Counted from the first letter of the stretch, positions 8,472 to 16,319 are shown. The stretch: 64,000 bases of DNA from Flavobacterium nackdongense (GCF_004355225.1 NZ_CP037933.1:1550001-1614000); one strand, 5' to 3'. Numbers and translations: made by a program. The notes: generated by a model from the sequence alone, not told the origin.

Positions 8472-10331
8472 ATGAAAAAAATAGTATTTGCATTAGCATT
8501 TGCAACCGTTCTATGGAGTTGTAAATCCACAAGTTCGTCGACTAGCGCTGCTCCAAAAGAAGACATCCAAGTAAACATCAATCTTAACGAAATCAAAGAA
8601 GACAAAGTTTTGGTTACGGTCAAATCACCTAAAATCAAAACGGATGAAATATCGTACCATATCCCCAAAACGGTTCCTGGCACCTATTCACAAGACAATT
8701 ATGGCAGATATATTGATGATCTAAAAGCTTATGACAAAAAAGGAAATGCCTTGAATGTCACTAAAAAAGATACAAATTCCTGGTCTATTTCGAATGCTAA
8801 AAATTTAGATAAGATCACGTATCTAGTCAATGATACTTACGATCTCGAAACCGGAAAAGGTTTTGGTAGTGATGAGATTTTTTCGCCAGCAGGCTCCAAT
8901 ATCGATGCAAGTAAAAATATTATGCTTAACACACATTGTTTTGTTGGTTATTTTACAGATTATATGGCTGTACCCTACAAAGTTAGCGTTTCGCATCCTG
9001 CCGAACTTTGGGGAGCTACCTCAATGCAGGACCAAGACCCAGCGAATACCAATGATTTGTTTATGACCTCACGTTACGCGGAATTGGTCGAAAATCCGAT
9101 TATGTATTCTAAACCCAATTATACCACTTTCGCGGTTGATGATATGGAAATTCAAATTGCAGTCTATTCTCCTTCCGGAAAAATCACTGCCGAGGATATT
9201 ACCCCTGACATGAAAACCATGATGACCGCTCAAAAAAAATTCTTAGGCCCTGTAAATGCAACAAAAAAATATAGTGTTTTATTGTATTTATCGACAATGA
9301 ATCAAGACGCACAAGGATTTGGAGCCTTAGAACACCCAACAGCAACAACAGTCGTATTTCCTGAATTAATGCCTAAAGAAGCCTTAAACAAAGAACTGAA
9401 GGATGTCGTTTCGCATGAATTTTTTCACATCGTGACTCCGTTGACGATTCATTCACAGGAAATTCAAAATTTCGACTATAATGACCCGAAAATGTCGGAA
9501 CATTTATGGATGTATGAAGGAGTAACAGAATATTTTGCCAATCTATTTCAAATCAACCAAGGGCTAATTGAGGAAAGTGAATTTTATACTCGAATTGCAG
9601 GGAAAATTGAAAATTCAAAAAAGCTCAATGATACTATGCCATTTACGACTATGAGTAAAAACGTATTTGTAGAACCTTATAAAGCGCAATATTTAAATGT
9701 ATATGAAAAAGGCGCCATGATTGGAATGTGCTTGGATATTATCATCAGAGAAAACAGCAATGGCAAAAGAGGCATTCTTGATTTGATGCATAAATTATCT
9801 GACGAATACGGGGTTTCGAAAGCGTTTAATGACGAAGAACTTTTTGCAAAAATTACCCAATTAACTTACCCTGAAGTGGGCGATTTCCTAAAGACTTATG
9901 TGGCAGGTCCAACCCCAATTCCTTATGACAAATACTTAGCAAAAGTGGGAGTTACCAAAGCAATCAAAAAATCGCCCACAAATGTTTTCTTAAAAGGTCA
10001 AGTTCCCTACATTACTGTAAATCAATCGACCAAAGAAATTATCGTTGTTCCCAATATCGAATTGAATGATTTTTACACCAATCTAGGACTAAAAGGAGGC
10101 GATATTTTGCTGAGTATCAACGACAAAAATTATACTTTAGACAATATCTATGATATGATTTTGGAAAGCGAAAATTGGAAAGAAAACGACGCAATCGCGG
10201 TCAAAATTAAAAGAGACGGAAAAGAACAAACCATCAACGGAAAAGTAAAACTTCCGTATGAAGATAAAGAAAGTTTTGAAGCGACAGATGCAACAAAATC
10301 TGCGCTGAAAAATGCTTGGTTAAAAGGCTAA
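8472..10331 (+). CDS. M61 family metallopeptidase lipoprotein with PDZ domain
   Basis: 619 residues with an SPII signal (hydrophobic run ending LWSCKSTS, Cys about 17). The N-terminal M61 domain precedes a gluzincin-type catalytic region: HEFFH near residue 316 (zinc His pair and catalytic Glu) and a downstream MYEGVTEYFA Glu. A C-terminal PDZ-like domain covers about residues 500-600 (KGGDILLSIND). M61 enzymes cleave near the N-terminus of peptides, with glycyl preference in characterised members. The protein is expected on the periplasmic or surface side of the outer membrane. It is monocistronic, with a terminator downstream. Confidence 0.9.
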   Translation: MKKIVFALAFATVLWSCKSTSSSTSAAPKEDIQVNINLNEIKEDKVLVTVKSPKIKTDEISYHIPKTVPGTYSQDNYGRYIDDLKAYDKKGNALNVTKKDTNSWSISNAKNLDKITYLVNDTYDLETGKGFGSDEIFSPAGSNIDASKNIMLNTHCFVGYFTDYMAVPYKVSVSHPAELWGATSMQDQDPANTNDLFMTSRYAELVENPIMYSKPNYTTFAVDDMEIQIAVYSPSGKITAEDITPDMKTMMTAQKKFLGPVNATKKYSVLLYLSTMNQDAQGFGALEHPTATTVVFPELMPKEALNKELKDVVSHEFFHIVTPLTIHSQEIQNFDYNDPKMSEHLWMYEGVTEYFANLFQINQGLIEESEFYTRIAGKIENSKKLNDTMPFTTMSKNVFVEPYKAQYLNVYEKGAMIGMCLDIIIRENSNGKRGILDLMHKLSDEYGVSKAFNDEELFAKITQLTYPEVGDFLKTYVAGPTPIPYDKYLAKVGVTKAIKKSPTNVFLKGQVPYITVNQSTKEIIVVPNIELNDFYTNLGLKGGDILLSINDKNYTLDNIYDMILESENWKENDAIAVKIKRDGKEQTINGKVKLPYEDKESFEATDATKSALKNAWLKG

Positions 10332-10351
10332 TTAAATAAAAAAACCGAAGT

Positions 10352-10384
10352 AAAAACCAATTTAGAAATAGATTGGTTTTTTTA
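10352..10384 (+). terminator. Intrinsic terminator after the M61 peptidase gene
   Basis: AAAAACCAAT (10352-10361) pairs with ATTGGTTTTT (10372-10381), followed by further T residues. Confidence 0.8.
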
Positions 10385-10457
10385 TTAATTTACATTCGTA
10401 AAAGGCAAATATATCCTTCAATTTGCTTTATTTTGCAAAAAAAATAAAAAACACATA

Positions 10458-11168
10458 ATGAAAAAATCTATTGTAGCGATCTTTACGCTTTTGGTTTTAG
10501 CTTCTTGCAACAAAGAAGAGTCAAAAACCAATCTTCACCTCACTGGAAACATAAAAGGACTGAAAAACGGAGTGTTGTACATCCAAAGAGTGGTAGACAC
10601 AAGTCTTGTAGCAATTGACACCATAAAAATTGACGGAGATTCAAAATTTGAAAGCAATATTGACTTAAAGTCGCCTGAAATGTTGTATTTATTTTTAGAT
10701 CGAGGAGTAACCAACTCATTGGACAATAATATTTTGTTTTTTGCCGAAGCGGGCAACATCAACATCGACACTAATTTAGATTCTTATATTGTAAGTGCAA
10801 AAATTACGGGTTCAAAAAATCAAGATAAATACCAAGAATATCAAAAAATAAATGCTCGTTATAGAGATGAAAATTTAGATTTGATTCAACAAAAATTTCT
10901 TGCTTTAAAAAATGGCAAGACCGCGACTTTAGATAGTTTGAACGCCAAGCAGGAGAATAATACAAAAAGAAAATACTTATTCGCCACCAATTTTGCTATC
11001 AACAACAAGGATTACGAAGTGGCCCCTTATATCGCATTGACTGATATTTACGATATCAATGTAAAATATTTAGATACCATTCAAAAATCGATGACACCAA
11101 AAGTAGCACAATCACTCTATGGCAAAAAGCTAACTGAATATTTATCCAAAATAAAAGCACAGCAATAA
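10458..11168 (+). CDS. DUF4369 domain lipoprotein
   Basis: 236 residues. The N-terminus has an SPII signal ending LVLASCNKEE. Residues 25-120 resemble DUF4369, the N-terminal domain often found ahead of thioredoxin-like AhpC/TSA domains in Bacteroidota lipoproteins (NIKGLKNGVLYIQRV, then a KFESNIDLKSPEMLYL strand pair). The thioredoxin domain is absent here; the C-terminal half is helical and Lys/Asn-rich. It is likely an envelope lipoprotein of unknown function. Confidence 0.75.
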   Translation: MKKSIVAIFTLLVLASCNKEESKTNLHLTGNIKGLKNGVLYIQRVVDTSLVAIDTIKIDGDSKFESNIDLKSPEMLYLFLDRGVTNSLDNNILFFAEAGNINIDTNLDSYIVSAKITGSKNQDKYQEYQKINARYRDENLDLIQQKFLALKNGKTATLDSLNAKQENNTKRKYLFATNFAINNKDYEVAPYIALTDIYDINVKYLDTIQKSMTPKVAQSLYGKKLTEYLSKIKAQQ

Positions 11169-11187
11169 AGCAATCTTTTAGAAAGCA

Positions 11188-11225
11188 AAAATCCCGTCAC
11201 GATGTATTATCATGACGGGTTTTTT
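11188..11225 (+). terminator. Intrinsic terminator after the DUF4369 gene
   Basis: Stem ATCCCGTCA / TGACGGGT with an intervening loop (11191-11220), followed by TTTTTT. Confidence 0.8.
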
Positions 11226-11275
11226 GTTGATATAAAAGTCCCGCAGCTACACGAGGTTTGGGACTAAAGATGCGA

Positions 11276-11345
11276 TATTTTTCCATTACGGACAAATTTT
11301 CCAAGTACAAAGGCAACTTTATATTCAGCCGCACCGAACCCTATT
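11276..11345. repeat. Degenerate cassette-flank repeat (copy A)
   Basis: This sequence just past the 3' end of the minus-strand lone gene resembles the stretch at 37948-38037, which sits in the same position relative to another lone minus-strand gene. The shared core is CAAGTACAAA then CAACTT and ATT-AGCC. It may be a recombination-site remnant. Confidence 0.4.
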
Positions 11346-11347
11346 TG

Positions 11348-11893
11348 TTACCAGCTTGTATTTTTATTTAGTATTCTTTTATAAACAAGTAGTTTATTCC
11401 TAACTCCTTCTTTATTACGAACAGGGTTATAAAGGCGCGAATTTTCAAGCATTATTATAACTGTCATTATTTCATCTTCATTCAATTTATCAACCGTTTT
11501 GCCAAAATAAAATTTTGAAACTTTTTTTAATCCAATGATATTATTTCCAAAATCATAGTTTAGTAATTGAAATTTTAAACATTCGTTATTCGAAAATTCC
11601 TTTTCAATTTTTAATAAATATATTTTTTTTGTCAAAGAAAATCCGTGTCTGTATGGACCAATATATGTAGTTGCTGTTTCACAATTACATCTTCTTTGTT
11701 TAACTACTTTATAAATTTTATTTTCAATATCTAATACTGATTTAAAATTCTCTTTTCGACTTTCTTTTAAAGCATTTGTCAAATAAACAAATTCTGCATT
11801 TTTAAACATTGGATTAAAATCGCTTAACAAAAAACTATATGTTACAAAAAGCGCAACAATAATTAATATAATAATTTTTAAGGTTTTTTTCAA
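11348..11893 (-). CDS. GT51-like (transglycosylase acceptor-side) protein lacking the catalytic motif
   Basis: 181 residues with one N-terminal signal anchor (residues 5-27). The C-terminal half reads like the last third of a glycosyltransferase family 51 domain: LLNYDFGNNIIG, then KFYFGKTVDKLNEDE, then SRLYNPVRN and a trailing Arg-rich helix, matching the family pattern YLN..fG..GI..A...YFGK...L...E...P..YNP..N. The upstream family motifs EDxxFxxHxG and GGSTITQQ, carrying the catalytic Glu, are not seen; a short RRCNCETAT stretch lies there instead. It is probably a non-catalytic homologue. It is a lone gene flanked by degenerate repeats, suggesting accessory status. Confidence 0.6.
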   Translation of the reverse strand: MKKTLKIIILIIVALFVTYSFLLSDFNPMFKNAEFVYLTNALKESRKENFKSVLDIENKIYKVVKQRRCNCETATTYIGPYRHGFSLTKKIYLLKIEKEFSNNECLKFQLLNYDFGNNIIGLKKVSKFYFGKTVDKLNEDEIMTVIIMLENSRLYNPVRNKEGVRNKLLVYKRILNKNTSW

Positions 11894-11945
11894 TTTAAGG
11901 TGTTGTTTTCAGCGTTTTTTCGGCAAACTTGCAGGCAACTACTGA

Positions 11946-12425
11946 TTAATGACTAAAAGCAGCCGCTACAGCTACTACGATTGCACCAATGATGAACAAT
12001 GCATAGAAACTTAGGGTAACAATTGCCATAATTCCAATGAATTTATAATGCGATTTCAAATATTCGAATGAACCGGCAAGCGCAGCCGAATCTTTATTTT
12101 TCAAGGCAAGTTTCAGATTCGACGAAAATTTATTTAGATAATAAATGGGGAAGAAATAGAGCGCCGCAATCAACAAGTAAAAAAAAGTTACGATAATCCC
12201 AAAAGAGGAACCAAACATCCCCATTTGTCCTAAAGGCATCATTTGTCCGACCGATGAAAAAATCGCCCCGGCAAACAAGGCAAATACAACAAAAAATCCA
12301 ATCATAATGTACCCTAATATCGATAAGAAATAGGCCCATTTAGCCGCTTCCTTCAAAAATCCTTTTGCGGAATCATTCAATTGCAATTCAGTTACTTCTT
12401 CTTCTATTTCATTATATACTTCCAT
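11946..12425 (-). CDS. Multi-pass membrane protein (DUF5362-like)
   Basis: 159 residues from ATG 12425 (MEVYNEIEEEVTELQLN); a TTG five codons earlier is less likely. A short acidic cytoplasmic N-terminus precedes about three hydrophobic segments (WAYFLSILGYIMIGFFVVF, a Gly/Met-rich second segment, and FIGIMAIVTLSFYALFIIG at the end). The layout fits the DUF5362 family common in Bacteroidota, of unknown function. An inverted repeat at 12543-12569 lies about 120 bases upstream. Confidence 0.62.
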   Translation of the reverse strand: MEVYNEIEEEVTELQLNDSAKGFLKEAAKWAYFLSILGYIMIGFFVVFALFAGAIFSSVGQMMPLGQMGMFGSSFGIIVTFFYLLIAALYFFPIYYLNKFSSNLKLALKNKDSAALAGSFEYLKSHYKFIGIMAIVTLSFYALFIIGAIVVAVAAAFSH

Positions 12426-12542
12426 AGTTTTTTTTCTCAAATTTAATGAAATTTCCTAAAAAACAATTGCTTGTACACTATTTTTTTTAAATATTATCTT
12501 TTGTTTCTTTTGCAAAAAATGGTCTAGAACAAAAAATACATT

Positions 12543-12569
12543 TTTGTTTAATGAAATATTTTAAACAAA
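12543..12569. promoter_or_regulatory. Inverted repeat TTTGTTTAA-N9-TTAAACAAA
   Basis: Perfect 9-bp arms at 12543-12551 and 12561-12569, upstream of the minus-strand membrane-protein gene and beyond the tRNA-operon terminator. The half-sites resemble those of the light-region sites, but the TGTTTA/TAAACA spacing is 11, not 18. It may be a regulator site; no evidence beyond symmetry. Confidence 0.3.
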
Positions 12570-12606
12570 CATTCGATGGGCGGATACAATCTTCAACAGA
12601 TAAAAA

Positions 12607-12643
12607 AAATCCTAATCACCTCGTTGCTATGTGATTAGGATTT
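12607..12643 (-). terminator. Terminator of the tRNA operon
   Basis: Perfect 13-bp arms AAATCCTAATCAC (12607-12619) and GTGATTAGGATTT (12631-12643); on the minus strand the hairpin is followed by a T run. It lies 17 bases past tRNA-Leu. Confidence 0.85.
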
Positions 12644-12659
12644 AAATTTGATAAAAAAG

Positions 12660-12742
12660 TGACCACGGTGGGATTTGAACCCACACGCCCTTACGAGCAC
12701 CACCCCCTCAAGATGGCAAGTCTACCGTTTCTCCACGTGGCC
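12660..12742 (-). tRNA. tRNA-Leu (anticodon GAG)
   Basis: Minus strand, 83 nt with the long variable arm of a class II tRNA. Acceptor strands GGCCACG and CGTGGTC pair (one G-U). The anticodon stem CCATC/GGTGG encloses the loop TTGAGGG, giving anticodon GAG for CUC/CUU. The T-arm contains GGGTTCAAATCCC. CCA is not encoded. It is last in a four-tRNA operon. Confidence 0.93.
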
Positions 12743-12744
12743 TA

Positions 12745-12785
12745 AAAAATATAGAGACGCTGCATTGCAACGTCTCTATATTTTT
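12745..12785. repeat. Perfect 15-bp palindrome between tRNA genes
   Basis: AAAAATATAGAGACG (12745-12759) and CGTCTCTATATTTTT (12771-12785) form a perfect stem with an 11-base loop between tRNA-Lys(CTT) and tRNA-Leu. The TAGAGACG...CGTCTCTA core resembles REP-like palindromes scattered in many genomes. It could be an RNA-processing hairpin or an internal terminator. Confidence 0.6.
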
Positions 12786-12792
12786 CTTCGTG

Positions 12793-12865
12793 TGACCTGA
12801 CTGGGTCTCGAACCCAGGACCCCAACATTAAGAGTGATGTGCTCTACCAACTGAGCTATCAAGTC
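12793..12865 (-). tRNA. tRNA-Lys (anticodon CTT)
   Basis: Minus strand, 73 nt. It closely resembles the two tRNA-Lys(TTT) genes upstream but has anticodon CTT, a compensated acceptor change (C5-G68 to T5-A68) and an uncompensated T29-T41 mismatch in the middle of the anticodon stem (CATCA/TGTTG). It probably reads AAG and arose by duplication of the neighbour. Confidence 0.9.
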
Positions 12866-12907
12866 GACAGACTATCAAGATTCTATTAACGTATGCGCAT
12901 TATTTTG

Positions 12908-12980
12908 TGACCCGACTGGGGCTCGAACCCAGGACCCCAACATTAAAAGTGTTGTGCTCTACCAACTGAGCTATCGAGTC
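12908..12980 (-). tRNA. tRNA-Lys (anticodon TTT), copy 2
   Basis: Minus strand, 73 nt, identical in the mature sequence to the copy at 13019-13091. Anticodon stem CAACA/TGTTG and loop CTTTTAA give anticodon TTT. The T-arm contains GGGTTCGAGCCCC. CCA is not encoded. Confidence 0.95.
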
Positions 12981-13018
12981 ATTGCTTCAAGAAAAGTATT
13001 TTATAATCACAAAATTTG

Positions 13019-13091
13019 TGACCCGACTGGGGCTCGAACCCAGGACCCCAACATTAAAAGTGTTGTGCTCTACCAACTGAGCTATCGAGTC
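13019..13091 (-). tRNA. tRNA-Lys (anticodon TTT), copy 1
   Basis: Minus strand, 73 nt, first gene of the tRNA operon. Acceptor GACTCGA/TCGGGTC pairs with one wobble; anticodon loop CTTTTAA gives TTT. It lies about 25 bases downstream of a canonical promoter. Confidence 0.95.
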
Positions 13092-13115
13092 TTTCTCTTT
13101 TCTTGAATGCGGGTG

Positions 13116-13147
13116 CAAATATAAGGTCTTATTTTCTATTTTTCAAA
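13116..13147 (-). promoter_or_regulatory. Promoter of the Lys-Lys-Lys-Leu tRNA operon
   Basis: On the minus strand TTTG (13147-13144), a 20-bp spacer and TATATTTG (13123-13116) match the Bacteroidota -33/-7 consensus. The -7 box continues into GCACCCG, the same extended sequence as at the tRNA-Thr promoter. Confidence 0.8.
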
Positions 13148-13218
13148 GGTATTTTATTATAAATTTGTCTTTTTTAAACAAAAGTACTTAATGCCTTAAT
13201 ATATAAGGCTTTATTCAG

Positions 13219-13737
13219 ATGAGAAAAATTATTTTATTAGGTTATATGGGTTGTGGAAAGTCCACAATTGCCAATAGATTATCAAAAATTACAAATTTAC
13301 CCTTCGTGGATTTGGATAAAAGCATCGAAGAAAGAACAAATTTGACTATAAATGAAATTTTCAAGCAGCGTGGGGAAATATATTTTCGAAAGCTAGAACG
13401 TGAAGTTTTAATCGAATTATTAGCTGCTCCAGAATCTTTAATTATTGGATTAGGGGGAGGAACTCCTTGTTATGCGAATAATCACGAATTGCTGCGAGGT
13501 GAAAATATACTTTCAGTTTACCTCAAGGCTTCAGTAGATACTTTGTTTGAAAGATTGGTCGCTAATAAAAGTAAGCGCCCGATTATTGCTGCCAAAACAG
13601 ACGAAGAACTCAAGGAATTTATTGCTATCCATCTTTTTGAAAGAAGCTACTATTACAGTCAAGCACAATATAAGGTGATTATCGACGGCAAAAGCAAAGA
13701 CGAAACGACCCAGGATATAATAGCCCTTTTAACTTAA
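13219..13737 (+). CDS. aroK: Shikimate kinase
   Basis: 172 residues, the usual AroK length. The P-loop is GYMGCGKST at residues 8-16; the shikimate-binding Asp follows in FVDLDKSIE, then an Arg/Glu-containing YFRKLEREVL and the GGGTPC motif near residue 80. The lid region KSKRPII follows at about 120. It phosphorylates shikimate in the chorismate pathway. It runs convergently into the phosphoribosyltransferase gene with a 9-base overlap of the coding ends. Confidence 0.95.
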   Translation: MRKIILLGYMGCGKSTIANRLSKITNLPFVDLDKSIEERTNLTINEIFKQRGEIYFRKLEREVLIELLAAPESLIIGLGGGTPCYANNHELLRGENILSVYLKASVDTLFERLVANKSKRPIIAAKTDEELKEFIAIHLFERSYYYSQAQYKVIIDGKSKDETTQDIIALLT

Positions 13738-14229
13738 ATACGCATAATTTTCACCCTCTTCGTTAAAAACTACTTCAACATTGTCTAAGGAAGATGTTGA
13801 GAGTGAAATTCCTTTGAAATCCGCTTTTACGGGGTATTTTTTATGATTTCTATCGACAAGTACTGCCGTTTTGAATTTCTTCAATGGGACATCCAAGAAA
13901 TGTCGAACCGCATAAATCAGTGTGGTTCCTGAATTCAGCACATCATCGACTAAAACCAATCCTTTATTCGAGTATTCCTCTTTAGTTAGTGATGTTTGTA
14001 CATCGGATACAGGCTGATGCTTGTTAATTTGTACTTCGCAAAGTGATACCTTCAAATTGGAAATTGTATTGAGCGAATCTGCAATTTTTTTGGCAAATAC
14101 AAATCCATTGGAGGCAATACCTGCGATAACAATTTCCTCTTCGTCTATAAAAGTTTCATAGATTTGATAGGCTATTCGCTTGATAGTATGTTCGATTTCC
14201 TGATTCGTTAAGATGATATTTTTGCTCAT
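13729..14229 (-). CDS. Phosphoribosyltransferase (type I PRTase, PyrR-like)
   Basis: 166 residues. The PRPP-binding motif VLVDDVLNSGTTL is at about residues 92-104. N-terminal EEIVIAGIASNGF supplies the PPi-loop region. Length and order resemble PyrR-type uracil/purine PRTases. Substrate cannot be fixed: the hood region is short and no RNA-binding evidence is visible. It overlaps the end of aroK by 9 bases on the opposite strand and lies downstream of hslR in the same orientation. Confidence 0.82.
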   Translation of the reverse strand: MSKNIILTNQEIEHTIKRIAYQIYETFIDEEEIVIAGIASNGFVFAKKIADSLNTISNLKVSLCEVQINKHQPVSDVQTSLTKEEYSNKGLVLVDDVLNSGTTLIYAVRHFLDVPLKKFKTAVLVDRNHKKYPVKADFKGISLSTSSLDNVEVVFNEEGENYAYLS

Positions 14230-14286
14230 TTTAAAATGATTTTAGATGTTAGATTTCAGATTTGTTAAAATTAGTAATTAAAATTA

Positions 14287-14691
14287 TCAAGACTCGTCGC
14301 CCTCTCCTTCGGGAAGGGTTGGGTTGGGGCTATTGCCAAACTCATCTATATCACGTCTGTCTTTTTTGGTAGGTCTTCCTGTGCCGTTTTTTCGATAATG
14401 TTCTTTCGATAACTTCAATAATTCTAAATGTTCGTATACCTCGGCAGGGGTTTCGTTTTTTCGATACATATCGACCAATTTAGCACTAACTCGATTGTCA
14501 GGAATGTCCAAAACAGTGATGATTTGGGTGATTTGGTCTTTTCTAAACGTGATTTTATCTGTAGGAAAAACTTCTTTCGACGGTTTGGCCAGTTGTCCAT
14601 TTACAGTAACGTGATTTTTTTTACAAGCCTCGGTAACCATATTCCGAGTTTTGTAATAGCGCACGCACCATAAATATTTATCTATTCTCAT
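14287..14691 (-). CDS. hslR: RNA-binding S4 domain protein (Hsp15/HslR type)
   Basis: 134 residues. The S4 domain occupies residues 1-60 (MRIDKYLWCVRYYKTR, then VTVNGQLAKPSKEV), as in Hsp15, which binds stalled 50S subunits with nascent chains. A basic C-terminal helix (KEHYRKNGTGRPTKKDRRD) follows. The final 15 residues, NSPNPTLPEGEGDES, are encoded by a CCCTCTCCTTCGGGAAGGG-type repeat rather than family sequence, so the original stop appears to have been displaced. Confidence 0.85.
   Translation of the reverse strand: MRIDKYLWCVRYYKTRNMVTEACKKNHVTVNGQLAKPSKEVFPTDKITFRKDQITQIITVLDIPDNRVSAKLVDMYRKNETPAEVYEHLELLKLSKEHYRKNGTGRPTKKDRRDIDEFGNSPNPTLPEGEGDES
14296..14331. repeat. REP-like GC-rich palindromic repeat inside the hslR 3' end
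   Basis: A GC-rich stretch with the CCTTC GGGAAGG palindrome stands out from the A+T-rich surroundings. It encodes the NPTLPEGEG tail of the Hsp15-like protein. Sequences of this kind are dispersed palindromic repeats in Bacteroidota and other phyla. Confidence 0.55.
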
Positions 14692-14770
14692 ATATTTTCA
14701 AAAATCGAAGTTAAATTCTACGCAAAAATAAATCAAAATTGTATCTTGCGCACCTAAATAATGAGTTATA

Positions 14771-15898
14771 ATGAACAAATTTAAGTTTTATTTTTTAGTA
14801 GTATTTGCAGTCCTTTCTTTTTCGTGTTCAAACAATGATAGTTCAGGTGTAACCGTAGAGCCGCCAAGAGATTACAAGGTTCAATACGATGCCGACATTG
14901 CCCTAATTGAAGAGTATTTGAAAACCAACTATATTACCGTCGTCAGTAATCCTGGAAAATTTGATGATCAAGATGTTACAATTACAAAAATTCCAACAGG
15001 AGGAACTCAACCTTCTATTTATTCTTATTTGAATGCAGCTACTTTTCCAAAACTTTTGATAAAAGAAGTAAAATTGCACAACATCGTTTATAATTTATAC
15101 TATTTGGTTCTGAGAGAAGGTAAAAAAGATGTGGTTACTGGATATGGCGGAGTGTCGCCTTGCAATGTCGATGGCGTCTTGACCTCGTATAGAGGAACGT
15201 ATTTATCGAAAAGTGCTGCTACAGCCACGGCACCTTCCGAACTCACAGCCACTTTCTTTGAAGAATCCAAATTCCCGCAAACTACTTTTAGTTTGTACAG
15301 CGTTATAACGGGTTGGAGCGAGGCTTTTCCAAAATTTAAGTCGGGTACTTCCGTAATTAATAATGATGGTACAGTATCTTATTTTGACTTTGGTTCTGGG
15401 GTGATGTTTCTGCCTTCAGGCTTAGCATATTACAATAGCGGTTCCGGTGCCATTCCGTCGTATTCGCCCTTGGTTTTTAGCATCAAATTATACAATGTTC
15501 AGCGATTAGATCAAGATAATGATGGCGTTTTTTCGTATCAGGAGGATTTAAATAAGGACGGATATGTTTATGATTACAGAAATACTATTGCATACCCAAC
15601 AACTCCTACAACCAATATAGACGATACAGACAAAGATGGCATCCCAGACTTTTTAGATGTAGATGACGATGGAGATAATTATACCACCCGACTCGAAATC
15701 ACAAAACCAGCAGGAACAATTTCAGGGTTGAGTCTCTATTTTCCATACGACCCGATTGCAGATGATCCTTTGACTACAGCAATCGAAACCGAAACTAAAG
15801 GGATTCCATCGTATGATAAAATAAATAAGACATTTGATTATACAACACCCGGCAGAACGAGAATACATATTGATTCTGCTTACCCAATTAAACTATAA
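14771..15898 (+). CDS. Lipoprotein with FKBP-like region and calcium-binding DxDxDG repeats
   Basis: 375 residues with an SPII signal ending LSFSCSNND. Residues about 100-230 resemble the FKBP-type lipoproteins of Flavobacteria (VLTSYRGTYLSKSA, then a GWSEAFPKFKSGT segment typical of the FKBP strand-helix region). After about residue 245 come acidic repeats, DQDNDGVFSYQEDLNKDG and DDTDKDGIPDFLDVDDDGD, that look like thrombospondin type 3 or EF-hand-like calcium sites. It is probably a surface or periplasmic lipoprotein, possibly with prolyl isomerase fold. The gene stands alone with its own terminator. Confidence 0.72.
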   Translation: MNKFKFYFLVVFAVLSFSCSNNDSSGVTVEPPRDYKVQYDADIALIEEYLKTNYITVVSNPGKFDDQDVTITKIPTGGTQPSIYSYLNAATFPKLLIKEVKLHNIVYNLYYLVLREGKKDVVTGYGGVSPCNVDGVLTSYRGTYLSKSAATATAPSELTATFFEESKFPQTTFSLYSVITGWSEAFPKFKSGTSVINNDGTVSYFDFGSGVMFLPSGLAYYNSGSGAIPSYSPLVFSIKLYNVQRLDQDNDGVFSYQEDLNKDGYVYDYRNTIAYPTTPTTNIDDTDKDGIPDFLDVDDDGDNYTTRLEITKPAGTISGLSLYFPYDPIADDPLTTAIETETKGIPSYDKINKTFDYTTPGRTRIHIDSAYPIKL

Positions 15899-15918
15899 TT
15901 TTGTTTTCACGAAAAAAT

Positions 15919-15953
15919 AAAACCTCGAAAGTATCAATTTTCGAGGTTTTTTT
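15919..15953 (+). terminator. Intrinsic terminator
   Basis: AAAACCTCGAAA (15919-15930) pairs with TTTCGAGGTTTT (15939-15950), followed by TTT. Confidence 0.82.
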
Positions 15954-15996
15954 ATGCTAAAGGAGATAGGAATTGGTATTCCTGTTTCAAAAAAGA

Positions 15997-16314
15997 TTAT
16001 CCTATTTTATTTTGCAAACTGCTCCATCCGCCACCATTGTAAACTTGAGTGTATCCGTTTGATATCAGAATACTTTTGGCCGAAGCACTCCGCATTCCCG
16101 AAGCGCAGCAGGTGATGATGGGTTTATTTTTGTCCTTTAGTTTTCCTAGATTGTTTCTCAAAGTATCTACCGAAATGTTTAAAGAACCTTTGATGTGACC
16201 GCCAGCATATTCTCCTTTTGAACGTACATCCAATATTATGGCGCCGTTTTTTACCAATTCGGCATAGTTGACGCTGGGGCCAAGACCGAATAATTTTTTG
16301 ATTGTGTTTATCAT
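15997..16314 (-). CDS. Single-domain rhodanese-like protein (second of a tandem pair)
   Basis: 105 residues, one rhodanese domain. The catalytic loop CCASGMRSASA starts near residue 69, with the usual ILDVRSKGEYAGGHIKGSLN before it. Such proteins transfer sulfane sulfur through the active-site Cys. No signal peptide is convincing, so it is probably cytoplasmic. It starts 5 bases after the upstream rhodanese gene stops and is co-transcribed with it. Confidence 0.88.
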   Translation of the reverse strand: MINTIKKLFGLGPSVNYAELVKNGAIILDVRSKGEYAGGHIKGSLNISVDTLRNNLGKLKDKNKPIITCCASGMRSASAKSILISNGYTQVYNGGGWSSLQNKIG

Positions 16315-16319
16315 TATTA

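Noticed and set aside
8218..8683. Two minus-strand ORFs of about 90-104 codons
   Set aside because: Antisense to the DUF2805 and M61 genes, crossing the terminator; codon content is shadow-like.
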